Below are positions 23,233 through 35,888 of a stretch of DNA of 64,000 nucleotides, in pieces (position 1 is the first letter of the stretch; the number at the start of each line of letters is the position of its first letter). Made by a program: the position numbers and the translations under genes. The notes below the pieces were generated by a model. The model had not been told where the DNA came from, made no database searches, and was given only the letters and a program-made list of their open reading frames with translations. The stretch is from Xylona heveae TC161 (lineage: Eukaryota > Ascomycota > Xylonomycetes > Xylonales > Xylonaceae): contig NW_017264195.1 in the NCBI RefSeq assembly GCF_001619985.1, positions 620,001 through 684,000 on the forward strand. Reading direction: 5' to 3'.

Positions 23233-24760
23233 ATGGTTGCTGCGCAAAAACCACTAATTAACCTTTTGAGAGGCTGGCCGAACCCTAAGCTCCTCCCGGC
23301 GCCGCAACTCAAAACTGCCTCGCAGAGCGTTCTTTCAAATCCAGACGTCTTCGTTCCCGGCCTACAGTATGGGCCCGATCCTGGATATGAGCCACTACGA
23401 GAGCAAATTGCGTCATGGCTGCACAAATACTATCTACCGCTGGAGCAGATATCTCCAGAGAGAATCTGTATCACCGGTGGCGCTAGCCAAAATCTTGCCT
23501 GCATCCTGCAGGTCTTCACCGATCCGGTCTACACTCGCAATATCTGGATGGTGGCTCCAACATATTTTCTAGCCTGCCGCATTTTTGAGGACTCCGGGTT
23601 TCATGGTAGACTGCGTGCAGTGCCAGAAGACAAAGGGGGCATTGACTTGGACTTCCTACGAAGGGGCCTGAGAGAGAGCGAAAAACGCGCCGAATTGGAA
23701 GGAAACAATGTGCCGGTATGATACTTTGTGTTGTAAACTCAACCACGAAGAAGAGACTTGGTCCGGCTGACAGGGCTCGATACCAGAAATTGAAACCTAA
23801 TCGACCATGGGCCCGAGTATACCGCCACATTATCTATGCTGTGCCTACGTTTTCCAACCCCTCCTCGATTACAATGAGCCTTCAACATCGCGAGGAGCTC
23901 GTCCGTCTTGCACGCGAGTTTGATGCGCTCATCATCACTGACGATGTGTATGACCATCTTCAGTGGGCTGTGTCTGTCTCGGCACATAGCTCGGGCAATC
24001 GCGATGCCGACCATGCTATTTTGCCCCGCATTGTAGACGTGGACCGGCGGCTAGAAGGCGGTGCCGAGCGTTCAGGATCACACGGGTTCGGAAATGCCGT
24101 CAGTAATGGCAGCTTCAGCAAGATTGTAGCCCCAGGCTCTCGGACGGGCTGGGCAGAGGGCACACCGAAGTTTGCCTTTGGTCTCTCTCAAACGTAAGTA
24201 CTGCAAGAGCTTGCTACAGTGACAAACCTCGAATGACATCTGACTTGCGGCATAGCGGCTCGAGTAGATCTGGCGGCGCGCCCTCCCAACTCGCTTCAAC
24301 TTTCATCGCAGACATGCTGGCCTCGGGCGAGCTGCAGAAACATATTCGGAATGTTCTTCGGCCTGCCTACGCTGCACGATACCGTCGAATGCTTCTCGCA
24401 ATCGAGCGATACCTTCTTCCGCTGGGCGTGACCATGGCTCAGCCCGACCGGGATGTCGTGGGTGGCTACTTCATCTGGTTCGATCTTCCAAACGGATTGG
24501 ATGCAGATTTGGTAGCTCGCCGTGCTATGGAGATGGAGAACGTGATCATTGCTGAAGGCAGTCTTTTCGAGGTTTCGAACGATGCAAAAGGGGCACGCTT
24601 TCCTAGCGCTGTGCGCGTCTGCTTCTCCTGGGAGGAAGAAGACTGCTTGGCCGAGGGTATTGAGAGGCTAGCGAATGTGGTGAGATGCATGTTGAATGGA
24701 GAGTGCAGCGACTTTGTCCCATCAGACAACAACGGCAGCTCTAGGGACCAACATCGCTAA
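23233..24760 (+). CDS. PLP-dependent aminotransferase, class I/II fold (yeast YER152C-like)
   Basis: Three exons (23233-23715, 23787-24193, 24256-24760) give 464 aa. The N-terminus INLLRGWPNPKLLP and the LQYGPDPGYEPLREQIA block are typical of the fungal group that includes yeast YER152C. Cofactor motifs are present: GGASQNLA for the phosphate-binding turn, VPTFSNPSS, the PLP-ring Asp in ITDDVYDHLQW, and the Schiff-base Lys at about residue 273 in SFSKIVAPGSRTGW. Intron 1 is best spliced at the TACCAG acceptor (23786), which keeps phase 0; a nearer AG would shift the frame. The preferred substrate is not readable from sequence; 2-aminoadipate or aromatic amino acids are guesses from the family. 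There is no targeting signal, so it is likely cytosolic. Nothing in the neighbourhood indicates a pathway. Confidence 0.88.
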
Positions 24761-25973
24761 AAAAATTCTGGTGGTGGGCGAAAAAGTCTTTTCTTCGAAA
24801 TGCATAAGGAGCCGTTGAAAAATGGCGAATCCATTCGTTGCGGCCGCAAAACTCACTTTGAGAAAGAGACCACGTAACAATAAGGGATGTGACGGACCCA
24901 AATGCCTCACTCTTCAAAGAGGCCTTGTGATCGTCAAGGGTTCTGGAAGACTAATGCGGGGTACCCTTTAAGAGTGCAAGGCGCGCGTTGAATCGGCAAC
25001 GTGTAAGAGGAAAGTCCGGGTCATGCCCTACCAGTAACGCTTTCCCTGAGGGAGAGAAGAAGTCACGTAGACCCCTCTGGCTTTGAAGATGGAAAGCGAT
25101 GCAAGGCGGGGAAATCCTGCAAGCCTCGTGGTTGGGTTGAGGATCGTGACTAGGGTAATGCTGGTTTTCATCAGCAGCCGCATGCTGCGAGATGAGCGCC
25201 TCATATGGTACTTGAATCGGATCAGATCCAAGTTACGAAGACTTTGATTGTTGGGGCGTGATGGGGCATGACTGCGTAAAGAAATGGAAGTACTCTGAAC
25301 ATGGTTGATACCTGCCGGAGCCTGGAGGCGTCTTCGCTTTTGGGCGGTGAGGAGGGATTTTGCGGCTAAGCTGCCTTGAGGGGCTTTTGCAGGCTTGACC
25401 CTTTGCACGCGCCACGCGCCACGGGCCTCGGACCGTTCCTTTGAGGTTGTCACCTTTGGCGCCTCAAACCAAACCCTCAATTCCGTCCTTTAGAACCAAG
25501 CTAGCCAATGTATGTCCTAGAGCGCCCTTCGCCGTTTTGGTTGGGTCATGCATAACATCACACCTTGTGCTGATATAATCTTTTGTTTTTCTTTTTCGCT
25601 CACCTCTGGATTCTGACCTCGCATCAGTTTCGTTCAAATGCAGTGTCTTTTTTGAAATTTGCATGCCGGTAGTCCAAATAGTCTTGTATAAGCCGAGCGG
25701 GCCTGATGATCTGTATCTGACCTCCTAGCGCTGTACATTGCACGACGACATGGACCCTCGTCGCATCTGGGCGCTTGGCTCCTCGGCCTCTCCCGTTGAC
25801 GAGGCCATTTTTCTCTAACGTGAATGGTCCAACCTCGATTTCGCAGCACGTTTCACTACTCCCTCCCCTTCAGAACATCACCACTTGCTGAAACAACTCG
25901 GCTTGAATCCATTCGTCTCCCCCCTCCGACTGCTCAACGTGGGGAGCAAAGACTGTCCTTGCTTAGTGTAAAA
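24761..25973. other. Intergenic region after the aminotransferase gene
   Basis: About 1.2 kb. A 150-codon minus-strand frame (25480-25028) opens with TTG and lacks recognisable motifs, so I left it out. A short direct repeat (CGCGCCA twice) sits near 25410. Nothing else stands out. Confidence 0.45.
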
Positions 25974-26507
25974 ATGGTTGGCCATCGAAGATGGACTGAG
26001 GCAGATCTGCCTGAGATGTTTACTCTGTAACGATCTCTTTGGTTGACCCACCCACACACTCTCTTTCTTCTGGCCGACAACATCATTTGTTCAATGTTCG
26101 TCGAGTAATCTCACGATCTCCTTTCTCATTGTTTCACTCTCACGGGACATCTGTGATCACCGGCTTAGTCTCGTAGCCCTTATCACACGCCATCCCAGAG
26201 TCTCGCTAGACCCCAAGGGATCATTCTCGCGTCAATTTTGGATGGCGACTGTGGTCTCGCGGAGCCGCAAATGCGTCCTGAGCTCATGTCCCCTGACCTG
26301 AAGCCCCTCAATGAGGGTGTCAAGGGACAGAAGCATGGAGGAGCAGATATCGTGACAAGGAAGCACTTCCGAATGCCTCACGATGAGGTGGCCTTAAGGG
26401 AAAAGATTATATATCAGGACGATGGTGCGCAAATTTCATGGAGCAGCGCAGGCCCATCGACAACTACCGCAGTCAGCGGTTCGGAGCGTAACTTCTTATT
26501 GTCCTGT
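25974..26507 (+). CDS. Doubtful small gene, two exons, product unknown
   Basis: A start with good context (AAAATGG) opens MVGHRRWTEADLPEMFTL and runs into GTAACG at 26027. A second open stretch from 26201 can be joined in phase (intron 26027-26200, ...CCCAGAG). It reads LARPQGIILASILDGDCGL and later KHGGADIVTRKHF and MPHDEVALREKII, which look like real protein and not random translation. The frame stays open to a GTGAGT donor at 26508, after which I cannot identify the continuation; the end given here is that donor. I do not recognise the family. Alternatively the whole stretch could be the long 5' leader of the glucanase gene 490 bp downstream. Treat as a hypothesis. Confidence 0.3.
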
Positions 26508-26997
26508 GTGAGTAAGACTGGCGCTTCAGATTCTTCACTTTCGTTTCAATTCGACCAACAATGTTTCTTTGCCCGCTATTATTCCCTTCTACTGATACAC
26601 GTGTCCGCCCTTCCCGCTGCCACAATACATATTCACAGCTCCTTATATTTAATGAATTTCATTTCCTTTGATTCTGTTTTGCAGAAAGATCATCTCACCA
26701 TCACACTCCCTGTTTTCTACCGCTTCGTTATCTGCTCTTTTCTTCCATTCATTTCCATTGTTGTCCATTCGCTCGCATTTTTGCGTGGTGATTCTTATGC
26801 TGAAATATTTTCATTTGCACATTTAATATCTCCATTTATCCTTCACCCACTCTCTTTGTAGTTCTCCTTTCAAACACCTCAACTTGCGTCTTTCTCCAGA
26901 AATCACTGTGCAAGGACATTATATCAGTGCTGGCTCACTGACGTACATTTAGCCTCGACAATCCTTTAGATTTGATTTCAGGCAGCACGCCTTCATC
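26508..26997. promoter_or_regulatory. Pyrimidine-rich promoter/leader of the GH55 gene
   Basis: The 490 bp before the glucanase start are strongly C/T-rich on the plus strand, as is common around fungal transcription starts. A frame stays open through much of it but encodes a hydrophobic, low-information sequence. It probably includes the 5' UTR. Confidence 0.45.
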
Positions 26998-29581
26998 ATG
27001 GCGACGTTCTTTACCATCACTCTTTTCGTGGCACTGCGTTGCCTTTTGTTCTTAACAGGGCCGACACGTCTTGTCGAAGCTCTGCCAGCGGCAGATGTTT
27101 CAAACAGTACAGCCAAAGCCTCCACGAATGCTACCACTCATTCCCTTCTTGCTCAAGCAGCTTCCAGCTCGAACTATTGGGTTGCCAATATCCAACGCCA
27201 GGGAACTGTCGCTTATTCTGGCGGTTCTTCCTATCCAATTTATCGTAATGTGATGGACTATGGAGCGAAAGGAGGTCTGCTGAAGCCCAGGTGTTTCCTT
27301 GCAATGGAACTTGGTACTGACCATTGACAGACGGATCCACTGATGACACCAACGCCATCAACCTCGCCATCAGTACTGGGAATCGCTGCGGCCACGGCTG
27401 CGATTCTTCTACTGTCACGCCTGCCATAGTGTATTTCCCGCCCGGAACATATATTGTCAGCTCTCCTATCATCCAGTACTATTATACGCAGTTCATCGGA
27501 GATGCTCTCAACATTCCAACCATAAAGGCAGCAGCCACCTTTTCTGGCATTGCTGTGATTGACGCTGACCCATACGACAACACCGGAAATAATTGGTACA
27601 CGAATCAGAACAATTTCTTCCGTCAAATTCGCAACTTCGTTATCGATCTGACCCAGATGCCACCCTCTAGCGGAGCTGGTATCCATTGGCAGATTGCTCA
27701 GGCTACTAGCTTGCAAAATATTAGATTTGAGATGGTTCGCGGCGGCAGCAACAATAAGCAGCAGGGTATTTTCATGGACAATGGTGAGCCAATGTTTCGA
27801 TCTATTCCCTTTAGAAATAATGAGCGCTAACGTGCCCTACAGGTTCTGGAGGTTTCATGACAGACCTCGTCTTCAATGGCGGAAATTACGGTGCCTTTTT
27901 CGGAAACCAGCAATTCACCACCCGCAACCTAACCTTCAATGGTTGCAATACCGCCATCTATCTTAACTGGGACTGGGTGTGGACCATGAAGTCACTCTCA
28001 ATCAATAATTGTGGTATTGGTATCGACATGACTAGCGGCGGTGCTTCGAATCCTGGTGTTGGTTCCCTTATTGTGCAGGACAGTACATTCACCAACACTC
28101 CAATTGGCATTAAGACCGTGTGGGGACCTTCAACCACACCCACTTCTGCTGGAACGCTGGTCATTGATAATGTCGACTTTGTCGGTTCTGGAAGTGCCGT
28201 TAGCGATGGTTCGGGCAATACGATTCTTGCCGGCGGTACTCTTATTGCTGAATGGATTCAGGGCAGGAAATATGTCGGAAATGGCAGCGGTAGCAGAATT
28301 CAGTCAACTGTATCTGCCCCATCCAAGCCCGGTGTGCTGCTCGACGGCCAAGGGAGATTCTTTGAGCGCTCGAAGCCTCAGTACGAGGAATATTCCGCGG
28401 ATAGCTTCGTCAGCGTTAAATCTAAGGGTGCAAAGGGAGATGGCACAACGGACGACACAGCTGCCATTCAAGCCGTTTTTGACAGTCTCACAAGCTGCGA
28501 TATTGTCTACTTTGACCACGGTGCTTATGTCATTTCTAACACTGTCTTTATTCCCGCAAACGTCAAGATTACTGGAGAGATCTGGCCGCTTATTATGGCT
28601 CAAGGATCTGCCTTCCAGGATCAGAACAACCCGAAGCCGGTATTCCAGGTCGGCAACCCCGGTGACGTTGGCAGTGTCGAAATTAGCGATTTGATTTTTG
28701 AGACTGTTGGCCCTCAACCTGGTGCAATTCTCATGGAATGGAACGTAGCACAATCTTCCCCTGGCTCCGTAGGATTGTGGGATGTCCATTTTCGAATTGG
28801 TGGATCTGCTGGAACGGACCTAGAGTCAAACACATGCACAAAGGACCCCAGCGTTATCCAACCAGCCAATCCGTCCTGCATGGCTGCGTTCCTAGCTCTC
28901 TACGTTTCTCCAAGCGGAACCATCTATCTTGAAAATAACTGGTTTTGGACCGCGGACCATGAGCTCGACCTTGGCGACCACAGTCAAATCAACGTATTCA
29001 ATGGCCGTGGTGTCTTGATTGAGTCATCCAATGGGCCTGTTTGGGCATACGGTACCTCATCTGAACATCACCAGCTCTATTGCTACGAGGTCGCCAATGC
29101 CAAGAATATCTATCTAGGCGCCATTCAGACCGAGACCCCGTAAGTTTCTTGCTTAAAGGCCGCTTAACATAATGTATCTTGTTTGAGTGCTGACCAAACG
29201 CGCAGGTATTATCAATCAAATCCTAACGCTCTGACTCCCTTCACTCCTCAAACCAGCTGGCAGGACCCAACCTTTAGTGACTGTACCGATGATTCATGCC
29301 GAAAGTCATGGTCTCTTCGTATCACCGACTCATCAGACGTCTTTGTCTATGGTGCTGGGTTGTACAGTTTCTTCGAGAACTACGATCAGACGTGCTTGCA
29401 ACCCGAAACTTGCCAGACTAATATCGTCTCGATTGAAGGCAGCAGCTCGGATGTGTGGCTCTTCGCCCTTACCACGATTGCGAGCACCTATATGGTTACT
29501 TTGGATGGCACCGGAGTAGTCCTCGGCCTTGACAACAAGGACACTTTTGCTCAGAGCATTGCTGAATACAGTCTTTCTTAA
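26998..29581 (+). CDS. Secreted exo-beta-1,3-glucanase, glycoside hydrolase family 55
   Basis: Four exons (26998-27274, 27331-27783, 27843-29139, 29206-29581), 800 aa, the usual size for GH55. A signal peptide occupies about residues 1-28 (hydrophobic FFTITLFVALRCLLFL, likely cleavage after VEA). Two pectate-lyase-like beta-helix modules are visible, each opened by the same signature: DYGAKGDGSTDDTNAI at about residue 90 and SKGAKGDGTTDDTAAIQ at about residue 435. This duplicated helix is the hallmark of GH55. NNWFWTADHELDLGD and the Cys-rich block near the C-terminus are also typical. Family members release glucose from beta-1,3-glucans, either for feeding or wall remodelling (established knowledge). 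The three introns are all GT-AG and phase-checked. No carbohydrate-binding module or GPI signal is seen. Not clustered with other CAZyme genes here. Confidence 0.94.
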
Positions 29582-31421
29582 GCTCGCTTCCGGCCTGATC
29601 GGAGTGGACGCGCAAACATTCCTTTTCACCATTGTACATAGTCTCTTGTGGAACGGCTCGATGCCGAGATCGAAACATTCGTTGACGGAATGGCCACAAC
29701 GCTCTTTTACTATGCGCTCGGGAACTTCATATACAGCCACAATCTCTTGATATCCAGCGCACCGTTCCCATCACCTTTTCGGCTTTCCCCAATATCATTC
29801 GCTATTGTCTGCATCGACGACGATCATTTCCGGACCGGCCTCCTGCGCCATTGTTATCTTCGTACTCAGCCGGTGTTGCCAATTCTGTTATTTCTTCATG
29901 TCATCTATGACAAAAGAGGGGGATTTGAAATGAACGAAATGGCCACAAATGATTATTCACTTGCCCGTCTTTCCTCGCTGCTTTCGCACAGCAAAGCATG
30001 CTAGACCTGTTTACTGCATCAATTCAAACCTTTAACCTTTCGAGGAAAGCCACTTCAGCTCCTATAACGCCCACGCTCGACAAGCAACACAGTTTCTCCC
30101 GAAAATATTTTCAAGATTACAGTCACGTGGCAGCGTATTCATTCATTGCCTTGGATCGCGATCTGCCAATTTCGCTCCTTGATTGTTTAGCCTTTCCTCA
30201 GCTTTCTGCCAACCAAAAGGGAATCGATACGCTCATTTCTTGGCCAGCACAGCAGTAGCATGGCATCACTCTCTTTAGTCAACTTGATGGAATCAAGGTT
30301 ACGCTTGCTTGTCGGTATCCGAGGTGGATATATGAATTTCACTCATTATCTTGTCCCAAGAATCAGCTCTCATTAGCTTTTTATTTAGCTCAACTTAGTG
30401 GTCGTAAGATGTTTATGCGTCTGTGCACAAAGACAAGCGTTTTTTTCTGGAATTGCATCGCGCAGATCTTGGCTCGGATATTCCCTCCTTTTCAAGCTTC
30501 GTTCCTTTACGATCTTTGTCACATCCTCACTGCATCAAAGTCTTTTCTCTGACGTGATGTCTTTTCACTTCCTTTCCCTATTTCCCTGTACCTCCTTCTC
30601 ATGGCAAATCATCAAAGTTGCAAATAAACGTAGGATGCTAGTAGTCGCACCTTGGTTCCTCGAATACATACTAAAGTCTGTGACATGTTTCATTTAAGCC
30701 TTTTGCTTCAATTGCAAGACTCTTAGCTTCCAAAGCGATAATGTACCATAGTACACACAGCATAAGAAGCCCTTTTCAGTTTTGCGACTGGCCAGATTGA
30801 CAGAACCTCAGTGAGACGTTAAGACCACGCCTCCAGGCTTTACATGTAGAAATATCCCACCGTTAGGAACATCTTGCTCTTTGGCTCTTATCATACATAT
30901 ATGATTACACACCGGGTATTACTGCATTAGCTGCTTACAGAACAGATTGAATTGAAATAGGTATTGTTTATTGGAAAAATTGCAACGCCGGTGCTATGCC
31001 ATGCATCATTCTTGCTCTTGCTTTTGCTTCCTGCCGAAGCACATAAGTAGTTTGGGAGGTTGCAGGAAAGGAAAATAGGCGAAGCCATTCGAAGGCAAAG
31101 GAAATAGGAAGAGTAGAAGACTAAAGAGGTATAAGAGAAAAGGAAGCGAAAAGCAGAGAAAGAAAATGAGTGAGACTGAAGAACCGCTACGCCTCCCATG
31201 ATTTCTGCCAGAAGAAGATTCGAAGCTGACTCAACTTGACTATATGCACGCAAATGTATTGGAAGTTGGATCCTGGGAAGCAAAACAAGGCCGAGAAACG
31301 CAAGCAAAGCACAAGTAGCACATTAAAAACCGTCAACCTAAAGAAAAATTGGGGAAAGAGGGGAATAGTAATAATAAAAAAAGAATAACACTCGCTAATC
31401 CAGAGATGACATGACGTTATT
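29582..31421. other. Convergent intergenic region (GH55 and ferric reductase 3' ends)
   Basis: The 1.84 kb are longer than needed for two 3' UTRs. Short frames on both strands (for example 29648-30004 and 31307-30927) lack coding character. I see no repeat, transposon remnant or structured RNA. Confidence 0.45.
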
Positions 31422-33405
31422 TTACCATGTAAAACTCTCTTCAAAGAAATCAATCGAACCAACATCAACACGTCGACGCACGGCATTTCGTACACCATCG
31501 GCAAAGCTTCCAGGCCCGCAGACAGTTACAGCCATGGCACCCACGCGATCGATAATTTCCTTGTCAACAATGACTTGGGGGTTGGCACGACCAGGGTACA
31601 TCTGAACAGTGGCAGAAGGGGAAATAACTTCTCGTGGACTGCGGGGCTTCGTGACGAAGAGCAATACCTTGAGCACTTCGCGGCGACCAGGCATTGAGAG
31701 AATCTGATCCATCCAGGGTCGTACCCATTCGAGGTGTTCAGTGTGTCGGACAGACCAGACAAGCACGAGCTTGCGCGCTGCCACGGTACCCTCCTCGTAA
31801 CCTCGCAGCAGGTCTCGGACGTGAGGCACTTGGTGTGTGATGCCGACACCACCGGCAAACATGACGACGGTGCCGTAGCTATGGAGTGATTCGTGACCGC
31901 CGTAAGGACCGTCAATAAATCCTGCAATGTGGATTTGGCCCAGAGGCGATGCGGCTGCGCGCTCGTACAGTTTCGCGGTCATTCCGGTGCGCTTGGAGAC
32001 AACTAGGGAGATGGAGGTGCGGAGGTGACGCGGACGGTCTAGACTTGCTTCAGTGACAGGGAGCTGAGGGCCCTTTTCGTCGTCTTTATCGGTGGTGGGA
32101 CGGGCGCTGAGATGGTGTTCTGCCCATGCGACCGAAAATGGGTGGGACATCCAGAGCGAGATCCGGGGGAGATAGACGTAAACGTGTGTTCCAGGACGGA
32201 CGTCGCATCGTCGAGGAAGATCAAAGGTGACCCGGCATGCTTCACCAGGGAGCGCCTCAACAGTCACCGCAGTTCGGTCCTTTCGGGAAAAATTGTTCCA
32301 AAGCATGCAACCGTAGCGAGTGACACGATCGAGCACCCAGACGCAGATGATGGCCACTACATAGGGAAATTGTGGGAGACCGGCCATATGCAGATGCACG
32401 TAGACACCGGCAAAGGCCAAATATGCGAGGACCGTATGCAGGTGGACAAAGACTTCATAGAAGGCGTGCCGAATGGGCGAAGGCGAGTGGAGCGCTAAAA
32501 AGATCATGGCGAGCGTGCCCACGGCTCCCCAGCCATAGAATGCCTGCCCACGAAGACAGTCCCCTATTCCAGACCATCCCAGCGCATGAATTGTATTTGC
32601 TGCCCATGCTAGCGTGTGAACAACACTCTCAATAACGACAAGCCGACCAAGCCATCGATGGAATAGGTTGTATGTGTCAAAGCTGACCTTCAGCATAGAA
32701 ATCAGAGGATTGTTTCTCCCCGCCAAGATGAAAAGCGGAATCATGTTAATGACAGCGAGGACACCGCTCCGGCCGCGAAGATCGGCCAGAACAGCGGAGA
32801 TGTCCAGCTCAGAGTAGTCAAGAATGAGACAATATGCGACATTGCTGAGCAAATACACACCTAAAAGCAGCGTATGGAAGCGTGAAGGCAATGTACCCAT
32901 GTTGATCGCTGATGAGAGCATCCATTCCCGATTATGACGATTTTTCCACAGAGGCGCATATAGCAAGTGTCTCTTTACCCTTGGCCAGAAGCTTCCGCTA
33001 TTTTGAGCCCAGAATTGTTGCCTCTCTCCATCTGCAGCGAGGGTGAAGAGGTGTCTTAGATGAGCATTGGCCATCTGCACAATTCTCAAGACTAATATTA
33101 CAACACAAACTAGACCAAGAGTTGACCACGAAACGTGTCTGTGGTCATAAAGCCGTTAGCTGATCTGCTCAACAATCATTGCGATGGGAAAAGGGGTCAA
33201 CATACGTGAGAATGACATTGGTCGGTTGGTCTACTCCAGCAAGACCATGCATATAATCGACAGCAGGAAGGAAAGTATCTGAGGCGGCAGCTTCCATGGT
33301 TGTCGTTGCTGCTGCCATTCTTGGTGCAATCGTAGCAGTTCCATTTTCTATGGCGGCGGCCCCGCGCCGCATCAGATGCGTATGTACAAGATGATGATGG
33401 TTCAT
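31422..33405 (-). CDS. Ferric/cupric reductase transmembrane component (FRE family)
   Basis: Two exons (33405-33206 and 33138-31422) across a 67-bp GTATGT...CACAG intron; 638 aa. A short Ala/Thr-rich N-terminus leads into a first TM segment (LGLVCVVILVLRIV, about residues 72-90) and five or six more. Haem-binding His are in FHRWLGRLVVIESVVHT and in the FVHLHTVLAYLAFAGVYVHLH segment. The FAD motif is HPFSVAW, and the NAD(P)H site reads AGGVGITHQVPHVRDLL, with the CGPGSFADGVR element and a C-terminal SIDFFEESFTW. All redox motifs of the family are present, so it should be active. These plasma-membrane enzymes reduce Fe(III) or Cu(II) outside the cell before uptake (established knowledge). There is no ferroxidase, permease or siderophore gene nearby. 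A single AGATAA (33552-33557) lies upstream, too little to claim iron regulation. Confidence 0.92.
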
Positions 33406-34252
33406 TGCGACCAGCGCTATGCTCTGTCGTTGAGATATCGGTTCAGATTTGAACGAATGACTGTCGAACTTTTCGAAAGATACCGATGCCTGGACATCCG
33501 ACAGAAGAGGGAGATTGAAATTTATTGGTGTTTGGAAATGAGAAAACCGAAAGATAACGACAGCAGTCGGAAAGAAATAACCGTTGACGGGTCGTTGAGC
33601 TGCTGGCTTTGTGCTCAGCCAGAAAACAAAGAGAAGGTGAACAAGACGACAATGCAATTATATCGAAGACGGCCAGGCTAGTTCATTGTATTTTGGTGAA
33701 CAATGGATGCCTATGGGAGGGTGTGGCTTGAATGGACTCGACGCAGTCGAGCGTAGATAGACAATTAATTGCCAGAGGAATGATATCAAAAGACCTCGAT
33801 GAAATGTGGTGCAAACGAGCGTATGTTCACAATGGATGCCAGCGCGAAATTCACTTTGAATAAGTTGAAGGTTGAGGCGTGAATATGCTTATGTGAGGAT
33901 TGCAAGTTTCGGAAACGACTGAAGGAGGGCCTTTGACATCCAATGCAATCCAAGATCTGGGCGGTGGACAAAGTCAGTGAAGGATGAGTCTGCTGAGGTC
34001 CCTCTTTGTGTGGGAAATTGCAATCTACGCTTGGGCCAAGGAGACTAGGTGGCCAGCGGCGCTTGGCGAACTGAACGACAGATGAACAACGGGCCCAAAA
34101 AACGATGCTACGGATTATGTAGAGAAAAACATGACATGAAAGACAATCAGATGGAGAAAACAAGCATATAAATTTCCAAGTAAAGCGACATTACGCAAAT
34201 CAGAGTCGCCTGTTGCAATGCGCGCGAAAAAGCTGCGGTTCAGAACCTGTAG
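33406..34252. promoter_or_regulatory. Intergenic: ferric reductase promoter
   Basis: Roughly 850 bp between the ferric reductase start and the 3' end of the small gene to its right. No coding frame stands out. One GATA-type site (AGATAA, 33552-33557) is present. Confidence 0.4.
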
Positions 34253-34553
34253 TCAAGCAGCAGAATTAGGACCTTGAGCCACCCCGGATTCATCTTCATC
34301 TCGCGACCACAGGTTGCCGGGCGCGTGTGGCTCGCTGAGTGGAGACATTTCGCCAAGCAGGACACGAGCGAGTGAGTCTTTCGAGTGGCCCTGGCCATGG
34401 TTTCCCCTGAATGTTTGATGTCGATATTGCCTGTTGAAGAAAGGGATCAGCATGGCCAAGATCGCTTCCACGAAACGGAAAGCAGAAGCGCCACAGCATG
34501 GGGAAGCTTTGTTTGGTTTACCAGTACTCTATCATTTCCCATGGCGCCGCCAT
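34253..34553 (-). CDS. Small two-exon protein of 69 aa, function unknown
   Basis: Exon 1 is 32 nt (34553-34522) and encodes MAAPWEMIEY plus two bases of the next codon. A 91-bp intron (GTAAAC...CAACAG) follows, and exon 2 (34430-34253) completes a Trp codon and reads QYRHQTFRGNHGQGHSKDSL, then ARVLLGEMSPLSEPHAPGNL and an acidic tail. The spliced protein has a coherent composition: basic and Gly-rich in the middle, acidic at the end, no TM segment. I do not recognise the family. The alternative is an unspliced frame starting at an ATG inside the intron (34453), which gives MLIPFFNRQYRH in place of the first exon; I prefer the spliced model because the split Trp codon joins cleanly. It lies between two unrelated genes on the same strand. 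Confidence 0.55.
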
Positions 34554-35888
34554 CTGTAACCGTTCATGGTGTGGGCAAGTGATTGGGCCATGGACGGCCG
34601 GGCCCCCCTCTCCCGGGGCAGCTACCCGCCTAGAGCAATCGTATCTGGTAACGTACCGGAGTATCCATTATGTTATGTACGGAGTTGTTGCCACAACCGC
34701 CTCGGTCATACCTCAAACGCCCGACTTTCTCCCTTTGAACTCTCCGTCAACGATCCCTGAGATGTTGTGGAACCGAAAAGAACTAGCCCTCGTAGGGGGA
34801 GACCTGGCACGTTGCGGAAGCCCACAGTTTAAGAGTGAAACATCTTCAACCGAACCACTAGATCACGATATTTCCAGAGGTAAGTTATCACTCATTTCGA
34901 ATGTATGTCGGTCCCACATGTCATGAATTTTTGATACAATAGAGCCACCAGTGCATCAAGATGAAAATTTTAATAATTTAATATTCGTCTGGTCGGATAA
35001 AAATGACCTGGAAAATTGGGGAAAGCCTTACCAATATATGGCATGAAGTCCGATCATTCCGAATTGAGTAAACCCCCCTGAGCTAACCAATTTACAATTG
35101 CGCTCGCGTGCGGCTTTACCGACATCTCGCCTCCTTCCGGGCAGAAAGCCTTCCGGCGCCAAAGTCCTTCCGAGGGTTCCAAACCTTTTGGAGCTTTAGC
35201 CTACTAACAGAGCAATTATCTCAAACCACCTTTCGTATGATTCTTTGTTCTGTCGACTTATAACTCCTCTTCGTCGATTGAATGGTTATGTTAGCGCTGT
35301 TCGATGATCCAAGAGCACAGCGTACGACAAAGGTATCTCTTTCGCCCGCATCATCCAAGGATTTCGTTGGCCTTCTATCCTTCGCACTTGGGGTTAAAGA
35401 CTCTGCCGGCATTATTGGGCTGATTTATGATTTGACTCTTGGAGCTCTGAGTTGCAATTCTTTTCATTTAGGATTCACTGACTGGAAGTTGGTTTTGAGT
35501 TTGTGACACGTGCACGGTTAATATCGTGTACCTGCTCTGCCAAAGGGCCGGTCGGATAGATCAGCCCGAAGGTGAATACATATATTTTATGAGCTGCGGT
35601 GACAGGCATTCCGCAAAGACAAGATGTAGCAACTTCTCACTTATTTTGTCTTTGGCTGGTAAATTACTCAACTTAAGATCATACCTGGACCGTTTAATCC
35701 TGGCCCCTCTCTGTGCTATAATCAAGGTTTCTACTAAAACGTTGGGAATTGATCGGTCACACCAGTCGCAGACCCCATCTTCAATGGATTAAACTTTGCT
35801 CCAAAATCTTCCATAATTTTGTAATGAAGTTATTAAATCTTCGTCTCCAAAGCCGCGACCTGCCTAAAAGGTGAAAAGATTCAGGTGT
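34554..35888. other. Intergenic region
   Basis: About 1.3 kb between the small gene and the 3' end of the methyltransferase gene. It becomes AT-rich around 34920-35050. Frames of 60-140 codons occur but none looks like protein. No transposon remnant is seen. Confidence 0.45.

Noticed and set aside
25028-25480. 150-codon minus-strand frame after the aminotransferase gene
   Set aside because: Opens with TTG, basic low-information composition, no motif and no splice support.
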